Positions 18,841-26,521 of a DNA stretch of 64,000 nt are shown here, in pieces. This DNA comes from Verrucomicrobiota bacterium (GTDB lineage Bacteria > Verrucomicrobiota > Verrucomicrobiia > Chthoniobacterales > Chthoniobacteraceae). The stretch covers positions 21,865 through 85,864 of the forward strand of contig VFJQ01000048.1 of the NCBI GenBank assembly GCA_009885995.1, given 5' to 3'. The position numbers and the translations under genes were made by a program. The notes under the pieces were generated by a model. That model was not told the origin of the DNA, ran no database searches, and worked only from the letters and a program-made list of their open reading frames with translations. How positions within the stretch are numbered: position 1 is the first letter of the stretch; every line of letters begins with the position of its first letter.

Positions 18841-20036
18841 TTCCCGTCGTTCCAAAGAATGTGCGTCCCGCTTTTCCCCGCGCACACGATGTCCTTCCAG
18901 CCGTTGCCATCGAGATCCGCCACGCGGATTTGCAGCCCGATGCCGGGGCCATTTTCGGCAACGGTGAACTTCGCGAACTTCTGCTGCTCCTTGTTCCACT
19001 TGAAATAGTAGATGACGCCCGGTTCGGCATCACCCGGATCATTGCCGCTGTGCGCCTTCACGCGGCGGCCAGTGATGAGTTCCGGCTGGCCGTCGTTGTC
19101 GAGGTCCGTCCACACGAGCACGTGCGGCTGCGAGAAACGATCGTCGATCAAGTGATGCCGCCAGTTGGTGCTGCCGTCCTTGTTATCGTCGCGGCGCTCC
19201 TCCCAGTAGAGCCCGTAGTTGTGCCCCTGGCCCCAGATGATATCGTTGCGTCCGTCGCCGCTAAGATCGACGACGAGCATCGGGCAACTCGCGTGCGGAA
19301 AATTCCAATCCTGATGCTGCGTCCACGGTTGTGTCGTGGCGCCGGTCTTCGGGCGCTCATACCAGCCGTTGCCGTAGAGGATGTCTTCGTGTCCGTCGCC
19401 GTTCAGGTCGCCGAAGCCGATACCGTGGCCGTTGGTGAGCTTGCCCGCTTCGTGGATGATCCACGGCTTCAGCACGGGTTCGCCAGCATCGCTTTTGGCG
19501 AGCCGGTAGCAGGCCATTGGATTGTTGTCGTTCCATGAGTTCACAACGAACTCCGGCACGCCGTCGCCATCCATGTCGCGAAATTCCGTCCACTCGTTCT
19601 GCGCGAGCTTCGTATCGATGAGCACGTGCCTTGTCCACGCCTCGCCTTTCGCGAGGCCCTCGGTTTTCGGGTTCTCAAACCACGCCACCTCAGTCTGCAT
19701 GAACGACCCGCTGATAATATCCGGCCAGCCATCGCCATTCACATCCCACGCGTGCTCAGCGTTGCTCGTGAGGTAGTCGGGCGGCTGCACATCGAGCTTC
19801 CGCAGCGGCTTCTTCGTTTTGTAATCCGGGCCGGGATACCAGAACTCGCCTGCGCTGATGTCGGGCTTCCCGTCCTTGTTGAAGTCCGCGATCGCGCAGC
19901 CTTCGTTGTTGTCCATGTGCAGTTGCTGGACGCGGAACTTCAAACCCGCTGGCTTGGCCGGCTTGTCGGCGGCGAGGACGGACAGGGATGCGCTGAACGC
20001 TGCGACGATCACGAATGGGAGGCGGTTGGTTTTCAT
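18837..20036 (-). CDS. Secreted VCBS/FG-GAP repeat protein
   Basis: 399 residues with a signal peptide (FVIVAAFSASLSVLA). Seven FG-GAP/VCBS-type calcium-binding repeats are visible: AIADFNKDGKPDISAGEFW, DVNGDGWPDIISGS, DMDGDGVPEFVVNSW, DLNGDGHEDILYGNGW, DLSGDGRNDIIWGQG, DLDNDGQPELITGRR and DLDGNGWKDIVCAGKSG, so it should fold as a seven-bladed beta-propeller. The last bases overlap the ATG of the esterase gene. It lies 13 bp after the ceramidase-like gene. An extracellular ligand- or polymer-binding role is inferred. Confidence 0.9.
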   Translation of the reverse strand: MKTNRLPFVIVAAFSASLSVLAADKPAKPAGLKFRVQQLHMDNNEGCAIADFNKDGKPDISAGEFWYPGPDYKTKKPLRKLDVQPPDYLTSNAEHAWDVNGDGWPDIISGSFMQTEVAWFENPKTEGLAKGEAWTRHVLIDTKLAQNEWTEFRDMDGDGVPEFVVNSWNDNNPMACYRLAKSDAGEPVLKPWIIHEAGKLTNGHGIGFGDLNGDGHEDILYGNGWYERPKTGATTQPWTQHQDWNFPHASCPMLVVDLSGDGRNDIIWGQGHNYGLYWEERRDDNKDGSTNWRHHLIDDRFSQPHVLVWTDLDNDGQPELITGRRVKAHSGNDPGDAEPGVIYYFKWNKEQQKFAKFTVAENGPGIGLQIRVADLDGNGWKDIVCAGKSGTHILWNDGK

Positions 20037-20049
20037 GGAGATGTGGGCT

Positions 20050-21411
20050 CTATGCCGTGAGCAGTTCGCGGATGCCGCGCGAGAGAATATCGTCTACGGA
20101 GTCCGCGCAATTCGCCACGCTCACCTCGTAGCCGCCCTTCGGATACTCCTCCTTCACCGGGATATACCATGGCCCGCCGTCGCCATACGCAGCGGTGGCG
20201 ACGAAGCGCGACGGCGCGAGTCGCTGCGCGCGGAGTTGGTATTCGACGAAGCACTCCGCCGGCAGATGCAGCAGCGAGACGTCGCCGATGTGCAGCGCGC
20301 TCAGCACGATCGGCGTGCGCGCCGCGATGCGCTGAATCCACGCTACGCGCATCGCGGGCCGAATGCGGTTCGCGGGCACATTCTTCGCGTTCGTCAGCAT
20401 CGCGCGCTGATCCTCCTCGGTGAAAACCGGATTCACCGCCGGCACGATCTCGTGCGTCTTCCACGACACGCTGCCGATCGGCGTGGGTGCGAGCGATTTC
20501 TCCGACGTGACGATGCCGTCGTAAACGCGCTGCGTGAGCTGCGCACGCGCCTCGGGCGTGCCGTCGTTGTATTTGCCGGCGGCGATGTTCCCGCTGCAAC
20601 CGGTGAAGTAGAGATGCGCGCATCCGGGTTCGTCTTTCTGCCGTCGCTTGCGCGCGAGGCCGGGGAAATCGCTGCTCACGTGCCCCTTGCCGTAATGGCT
20701 CATCGGGTGCGTCGCGTAGTAGTGGCACGCGACGATCTTCTCGCTGCCATCGTAAAAGGCCACGGTCTTGAGCATCGGGTCGATCAGCCCCTCGGGCAGC
20801 GCGATCAGTTCCGCATCCGTGCAACCGCTGCCGCGCATCTTACCCACCTTGCCATCCGGCCCGATCGCGACGCGGCGATTGCCCGCCACCTTCTCCACGC
20901 GCCCCTCGCCGTGCGCGATGTGCGTGATGCGCCGCGGCACCGCGGCCTTCACCGCCACCCGCCCGCGGTCGAGGCAGCGATTGAAAAACTCCACGTCCAC
21001 CACCCGCAACCCCGCGTTCTGCTCCGCGCACAGCCGCTCCGCGTGCAGGCACACGAACAGCGCATCGTGCTGATGCACGCACTGCACCGCCACGCGATCC
21101 GGCGTCGTGCCCGCCGCCTCGGCGAGCGCCGTGCGCCATGCGATGTGCGCTTCATTGAGGATGCCGGTCCAATCGACGGCACACACCACGACCGGCTTCC
21201 CCGCGCCAAGCAGCACAAAGCCGATCGCCTCCAGCTCATCCTCACAATCGACCACCGGCGTGATCCACCCGCCGCACAGCGGGTGCCCAACTGGCGGCGT
21301 CACATCGAAGCGAAACGGTGCGATGCGAAGCCCTGGCTTGTCCGCCGCGTGCGCGGCCATCGACGCAGCAAGTGCAGACTGGAGAAAACGACGGCGCGTC
21401 AGGCTGTTCAT
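20050..21411 (-). CDS. Neutral ceramidase-like secreted hydrolase
   Basis: 453 residues, Tat leader (SLTRRRFLQSALAASMAAHA). LRIAPFRFDVTPPVGHPLCG is the typical start of the neutral/alkaline ceramidase N-terminal family, followed by VCAVDWTGI, VQCVHQHDALFVC (His-rich metal site) and CHYYATHPMSHYGKGHVSSD, FPGLARK. Many PVC proteins with this N-terminal domain act on unknown substrates, and sphingolipid hydrolysis should not be assumed. First gene of the four-gene operon running to 17327; divergent from the RTX protein gene. Confidence 0.85.
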   Translation of the reverse strand: MNSLTRRRFLQSALAASMAAHAADKPGLRIAPFRFDVTPPVGHPLCGGWITPVVDCEDELEAIGFVLLGAGKPVVVCAVDWTGILNEAHIAWRTALAEAAGTTPDRVAVQCVHQHDALFVCLHAERLCAEQNAGLRVVDVEFFNRCLDRGRVAVKAAVPRRITHIAHGEGRVEKVAGNRRVAIGPDGKVGKMRGSGCTDAELIALPEGLIDPMLKTVAFYDGSEKIVACHYYATHPMSHYGKGHVSSDFPGLARKRRQKDEPGCAHLYFTGCSGNIAAGKYNDGTPEARAQLTQRVYDGIVTSEKSLAPTPIGSVSWKTHEIVPAVNPVFTEEDQRAMLTNAKNVPANRIRPAMRVAWIQRIAARTPIVLSALHIGDVSLLHLPAECFVEYQLRAQRLAPSRFVATAAYGDGGPWYIPVKEEYPKGGYEVSVANCADSVDDILSRGIRELLTA

Positions 21412-21535
21412 GGGTTCCCCCCGTTGACCTCCGGAGCGCGGTAATCTTGGCCCTCGACTCGAGGTCTAACCGGCCGCACAGCCCCACGCACTCTTTTGTC
21501 CCCTGCGGGCGTCTTCTGTGCTTCGCAGGCGAAGC

Positions 21536-24500
21536 ATGCCTGTCAACCCAACTCCAATCAACGGAACCATCGCCAACAACGCTCTCCTCGGCACGCCCGA
21601 CAACGACACGTTCAACCTCATTTACCCCAAGCCCATCGATGGCGGCGGTGAAGACAGAATGACCGGAGGCAGCGGCGACGACACCTACTACGTCAACTCC
21701 CTCAAGGACATCGTCATCGAAAGCAGCGGAGTAGCCGCCGGCATCGATACCGTCATCGCGTCCATCTCCTACAAGCTCGTCCTCAATGTGGAGAATCTCG
21801 TCTTGACCGGCCTCGGCAACCTCACTGGCACAGGCAACGCCCTGGCCAACGAGATCCACGGCAACGACAGGAGCAACATTCTCGACGGCGGAACCGGCGC
21901 CGACCTCCTCTTCGGCCATGCCGGCGACGACACTTACATCGTGGACAACCTCGGCGACGTCGTGAACGAGACGTCCAACAGCGTCGATGCGGGCGGCAAT
22001 GACACCATCAAGAGCAGCGTGTTCTCGGGGACGTTCTTTAGCGCGGCCAGTCAGCACCTTTACATCGAAAACTTCACTTATACCGGCAGGCTCGCGTGGA
22101 CCTTCACGGGCGACGCGCTGAACAATCGGATCACGGGTGGCACCGGCAGTGATACCCTTTACGGCGCGGAAGGCAGCGACTGGCTGAATGGCGGCAAGGG
22201 CGTGGATCAGCTCTATGGCGGCTTGGGCGACGATACCTTCGTCATCGATAACAAGGCCGACCGGATCTTCGAGGTCGCGGGAGAGGGCGCTCACGACTTG
22301 GTCCGCGCGTCGATTTCCATCGATCTGAATGCGGCAAAGCTCAACGCCGACGGAAGTGTCGCCTTCAAGTATTACGACGGCGTGGAGGATGTGGTGCTGA
22401 CCGGGAAAGCCGCGCTCAACGCCTTTGGCCGGGATGCCGAAAGCAACCGACTCACTGGCAATGATGGCAAAAACACGCTCGATGGACGAGGCGGCAACGA
22501 CACCCTTCACGGCGGCAAGGGCAACGACAAGCTGGCGGGCGGGACCGGGAATGACTTCGTCGATGGCGGCGAAGGAGTCGATCTGCTGTGTCTCACCGGC
22601 AGCAAGGACGATTACACGATTCGCCTCAATGCCGACGGCAGCCAACTGGTGCGGGACGAGAACCCCGACGACGGCGACGACGGCAGCGATCGATTCATCA
22701 ATGTCGAGACGTTGAAGTTCGCCGATGTGAAAAAAGGCCTCGCCGTGCCGAGTCCCATCGTGGACGCCAACATCGCGGTGCCCAATGTCCTGAACGAGGA
22801 GGATGCCACCCAGAACGGCTTCTCCGCCGGAATCCTGGCCCAAGCGCAATTTCCCGGCGATCTCGATGTCTTCTACTCGCTGGTGAATCCCGGCGGGATC
22901 TTCTCGATCGATTCCACCACCGGCGAGATCACGGTCGAGCACGGCGAGTTGCTCGACTTCGAAACGACCAACGGCACGTATGGCCTCATCGTCCGCGCCA
23001 CCGCTGAGCGCGGGCCGGCGCTGGAACGGGAATTCGCGATCACGATCATCAACAAAGCCGACCAACCCGCCGACACGCCGACGATCGACGACGTTTTCCA
23101 AGTGGACACCGGCATCGCTGACAACATCACCAGCGACACGACGCCGACCATCAGTGGCACCTCCACCGAGATCGGCGGCACGATCTTCATCTACGACACG
23201 TTCGACGGCGACACGACGCTCATCGCCACCACGACCGTTCTCTTCGGTGGCACCTGGAATATCACGCTGAGCAAGCTCGACGAAGGCGTGCATTTGCTGA
23301 AGGCCGCCGTGCAGGATCTTCTCGGAAACCCGAGCGCACTCTCCGATCCGCTCACGATCGAAATCGATACGATCACTCCCTTCGCGCCGAATGGCCTCGG
23401 CGTCACAATCGAGACCGACACGGGGCTCTCAGCCACCGACGGCATCACGAACGACACCACGCCGACCATCAGCGGCCAGGCGGCTGGGGAGGAAGGCAGC
23501 ATCGTCCACCTCTACCAACTCGTCGGCAATGTGCTCACCGAGATCGGCACCGGCGCCGTCGATGCCGCGGGCAACTGGACCGCGCCGATCACTTCACCGC
23601 TCGCGTCGGCGATCTACGACATCCGCGCCACCATCGAAGACGGCGCCGGACACGTTGGGCCGCTCTCCGCCGGTTACCGGCTGATCATCGACACAGCCGT
23701 GCCCGCCGCACCCACGCTCACCCTTTCTCCCGCGAGCAATTCGGGCAGCCAGGCCGACACGACCACCAACGACTCGACCCCGACCTTGCGAGGCACGACG
23801 GAGGCGAACGCCCGGGTGCATATCTACAACAGCCTCGACGCCGAGATCGGCACCGCACTTGCCGATTCCACCGGCGCATGGAGCTTCACCATCACATCGC
23901 CACTCGCTGCGGGCAGTCCGAGCTTCACGGCGAAGGCAAAGGACCTCGCCGGCAACCTTGGGCCCGCTTCCGGCGCGCTGGTGCTGACGATCAATAACAA
24001 CGCCTCACCCGCTGCGCCCACGCTGGCGGCCGCCAGTGACACTAACGTTATCGGTGACGGAATCACCAGCGACAGCACGCCAACCGTCAACGTATCGGGC
24101 AGCGGCACCATTCATCTCTTTCAAGGCACCAACGAAGTGATCCTCAGCGCGGGATCTTTTACCCCAGCGGCGCCACTCGGGGACGGCGAATACCTGTTCG
24201 CCGCTACCATCGACGGCACCGCCGACGCCTCCCCAGCGGTGATCGTTCGCATCGATACGCTCGCACCCACCGCTGTGGCACTGAGCAATCCGCGCACGGT
24301 CGATGAAAACAGAGCCGACTCCACCGTCGTGGGCACCTTGACCGCCACGGACGTCCATGCGGTGACGTTTGAGGTCGGCGGCGCGGATGTGGGTTCCTTC
24401 ACGCTGGGCAGCGACGGCAGGACCTTGAGCTACACCGGAGCGGCGGTGAACTTCGAAGCGCCCAAGACCAGCTTCAGCCTCAGCATCACCGCCACCGACG

Positions 24501-25942
24501 CCGCGGGCAATCAGACAATTCAGCCCCTGACCGTCAATGTCCGGGATAGCCTCGAGACGACCTCAGCGAACCAGACGGTCTTCTTCCTCGCGGAAGGCAA
24601 TGCCCTCTCCACAACCATTGCCACGGTGAGTGCCGACGGTGGGGCAACCTTGACTCTGATCGGAGATACCGCCGGCTTCTTTACGCTCAACGGAGGAATA
24701 CTCTCCGCGAACGCACTCCTCAATTTCGAGGACGGCAATATCCCGGATGCCGACAGCGATCTTTCTAACGGCAAGCAAGTGGTCGCCACCATCCAAGCCA
24801 GCAACGGCATCGATACGGCGCTCTTTCAGGAGGTGACCCTGACGCTGGTGGACGTGCAGGAAATCCGCACCGTCACCGCTGGCGACAGCATCCTCGTCGG
24901 CGGCATCGGCAGCGACAGGCTGACCGGCGGTAACAATAGCGACAGTCTCTACGGTAACGGCGGCAACGATCTCCTCATCGGACTCGCCGGCGGCGACCTG
25001 CTCGATGGTGGCGATGGCAGCGATACGGTTTCTTACGAAACGTCCGGCGCGGTCACGGTCAATCTCTCCTCGAGTGAAGCCTCGGGCAATCACGCCGGCA
25101 ACGACGGCCTCATCAGCATCGAGAACGTAATCGGCAGCGCAAACGCCGACACCCTCACGGGCGATCAAGGCGACAACGTGCTCGAAGGCGCAGCCGGCAA
25201 TGACACCTTGAACGGTGGCAACCACGGGGTCTACGGCGACACAGTCTCCTACGCCGGCGCCCTCGCAGGCGTGACCGTGAACCTCTCCCTCACCACGTTA
25301 CAGAATACTGTCGGCGCGGGAAGCGACACCATTTCCAACTTCGAGAACATCCAAGGCTCCGCGCTCAACGACACGTTGACCGGCAACTCCCTCGCCAACG
25401 TGCTCATCGGCGGCGCCGGTGCCGACGCGCTCAACGGCGGCGGTGGTAGCGATACCGCCTCCTACTTCAATGCGGCGGTAGGCGTGATCGCCAATCTGAT
25501 GACGGGCGGGACGGCTGGGGATGCCAACGGTGATAGCTACACCAGCATCGAAAACCTGTTCGGCTCCATCTTCGCCGACACGCTGATCGGCGATAACCTG
25601 GCCAACGTGCTGACGGGCAGCGCCGGCCACGACACGCTGACCGGCGGCGGCGGCGCCGATGTCTTCAAATACCGACTCAACGAAGACGCGCTTCTTTCTG
25701 AGGCTCACTCCGACACTGTCACCGACTTCGTCGTGGGCGAAGACAAGCTCGATCTCTCCGATCTCGGCCTCAGCGATTCCGGCACCCTGGCCTTCGAGGA
25801 CCTCATCAACGATGGCTTCCTGGCCTTGACGGGAAATCAAGTCTCAGCCGACCTCGATGGCGGCGGCGACCAGCTCGTCCTCCTTTACACTCTGCAGAAC
25901 GTCTCCACGGACACACTCGGGCCCACCGACTTCATCCTCTAA
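21536..25942 (+). CDS. RTX/Ig-like repeat exoprotein, type I secretion substrate
   Basis: About 1,468 residues from ATG 21536 (MPVNPTPINGTIANNALLGT); a GTG six codons upstream is possible. No Sec signal. N-terminal RTX-type blocks (MTGGSGDDTYYVNSLKD, LDGGTGADLLFGHAGDDTYI, LHGGKGNDKLAGGTGNDFVD), a cadherin-like stretch, then at least three Ig-like modules (TSDTTPTISGTS, TNDTTPTISGQAA, TNDSTPTLRGTT), another cadherin-like module, and a second RTX region ending in ADVFKYRLNEDAL and VTDFVVGEDKLDLSDL. That ending resembles serralysin-type C-terminal secretion signals, so export by a type I system is likely; none of its transporter genes is in this window. Role probably adhesion or surface layer. 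Confidence 0.87.
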   Translation: MPVNPTPINGTIANNALLGTPDNDTFNLIYPKPIDGGGEDRMTGGSGDDTYYVNSLKDIVIESSGVAAGIDTVIASISYKLVLNVENLVLTGLGNLTGTGNALANEIHGNDRSNILDGGTGADLLFGHAGDDTYIVDNLGDVVNETSNSVDAGGNDTIKSSVFSGTFFSAASQHLYIENFTYTGRLAWTFTGDALNNRITGGTGSDTLYGAEGSDWLNGGKGVDQLYGGLGDDTFVIDNKADRIFEVAGEGAHDLVRASISIDLNAAKLNADGSVAFKYYDGVEDVVLTGKAALNAFGRDAESNRLTGNDGKNTLDGRGGNDTLHGGKGNDKLAGGTGNDFVDGGEGVDLLCLTGSKDDYTIRLNADGSQLVRDENPDDGDDGSDRFINVETLKFADVKKGLAVPSPIVDANIAVPNVLNEEDATQNGFSAGILAQAQFPGDLDVFYSLVNPGGIFSIDSTTGEITVEHGELLDFETTNGTYGLIVRATAERGPALEREFAITIINKADQPADTPTIDDVFQVDTGIADNITSDTTPTISGTSTEIGGTIFIYDTFDGDTTLIATTTVLFGGTWNITLSKLDEGVHLLKAAVQDLLGNPSALSDPLTIEIDTITPFAPNGLGVTIETDTGLSATDGITNDTTPTISGQAAGEEGSIVHLYQLVGNVLTEIGTGAVDAAGNWTAPITSPLASAIYDIRATIEDGAGHVGPLSAGYRLIIDTAVPAAPTLTLSPASNSGSQADTTTNDSTPTLRGTTEANARVHIYNSLDAEIGTALADSTGAWSFTITSPLAAGSPSFTAKAKDLAGNLGPASGALVLTINNNASPAAPTLAAASDTNVIGDGITSDSTPTVNVSGSGTIHLFQGTNEVILSAGSFTPAAPLGDGEYLFAATIDGTADASPAVIVRIDTLAPTAVALSNPRTVDENRADSTVVGTLTATDVHAVTFEVGGADVGSFTLGSDGRTLSYTGAAVNFEAPKTSFSLSITATDAAGNQTIQPLTVNVRDSLETTSANQTVFFLAEGNALSTTIATVSADGGATLTLIGDTAGFFTLNGGILSANALLNFEDGNIPDADSDLSNGKQVVATIQASNGIDTALFQEVTLTLVDVQEIRTVTAGDSILVGGIGSDRLTGGNNSDSLYGNGGNDLLIGLAGGDLLDGGDGSDTVSYETSGAVTVNLSSSEASGNHAGNDGLISIENVIGSANADTLTGDQGDNVLEGAAGNDTLNGGNHGVYGDTVSYAGALAGVTVNLSLTTLQNTVGAGSDTISNFENIQGSALNDTLTGNSLANVLIGGAGADALNGGGGSDTASYFNAAVGVIANLMTGGTAGDANGDSYTSIENLFGSIFADTLIGDNLANVLTGSAGHDTLTGGGGADVFKYRLNEDALLSEAHSDTVTDFVVGEDKLDLSDLGLSDSGTLAFEDLINDGFLALTGNQVSADLDGGGDQLVLLYTLQNVSTDTLGPTDFIL

Positions 25943-25957
25943 GGCCGGCTCTCGCGC

Positions 25958-26521
25958 CTACTGCGCTTTCCACGCCTTGCTCCACAGCACGTAGGTTTCG
26001 TGAATGGCGCGGCGCTCGAGCGGTGTCCATTCGGCCGTGCGTTCAGCGAGCGTCTTGTATTCGCCGAAGCGCGGGTCCCGCTCGACGGCGAGCTGGTAAT
26101 TCTCCAGCGCCTTCTTCGTCTCGCCGGTGCCCCAGTAGCCGAGCACGAGCGAGTAATAGTCGTAGTGCCCTCGGAAGTTGCTCATCTTCACCGAAGTCTC
26201 GAACTCCCGCACCGCGTCGACATAGTCGCCGAGATTGAAGTAAGCCCACCCGGCCCGGTTGTGCATCGGCGCGTTGTCCTTGAGGGCGACCGATTTCTTC
26301 AAATCCGCCCGCGCCTCGTCCTTGCGACCGAGCAGCGCCAGCGTGTAGCCCCGGTTCGCATATGCCTGCGCGTCCTCGGCGTTGGCCTTGATCTGCCCGT
26401 TGAGCACTTCCAGCTTCGGGGTGGTATCGACCGGCTCTGCCGAGCCGGCGAGCGTGGTGAAGAGCAACGGCAGCAGAGCGAGCGTGGAATGGAGAAGTTG
26501 GCGGGGGAGTGTCGTGGTCAT
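25958..26521 (-). CDS. Secreted tetratricopeptide repeat protein
   Basis: 187 residues with a signal peptide (LHSTLALLPLLFTTLAGSAE). Three to four TPR units: AQAYANRGYTLALLGRKDEA, then PMHNRAGWAYFNLGDYVDAV, and YSLVLGYWGTGETKKALEN with YQLAVERDPRFG. The ATG overlaps the stop of the heme-binding protein gene (ATGA at 26518-26521), so the two are coupled. A periplasmic protein-protein interaction role, possibly as partner of the dehydrogenase, is inferred from the overlap. Confidence 0.85.
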   Translation of the reverse strand: MTTTLPRQLLHSTLALLPLLFTTLAGSAEPVDTTPKLEVLNGQIKANAEDAQAYANRGYTLALLGRKDEARADLKKSVALKDNAPMHNRAGWAYFNLGDYVDAVREFETSVKMSNFRGHYDYYSLVLGYWGTGETKKALENYQLAVERDPRFGEYKTLAERTAEWTPLERRAIHETYVLWSKAWKAQ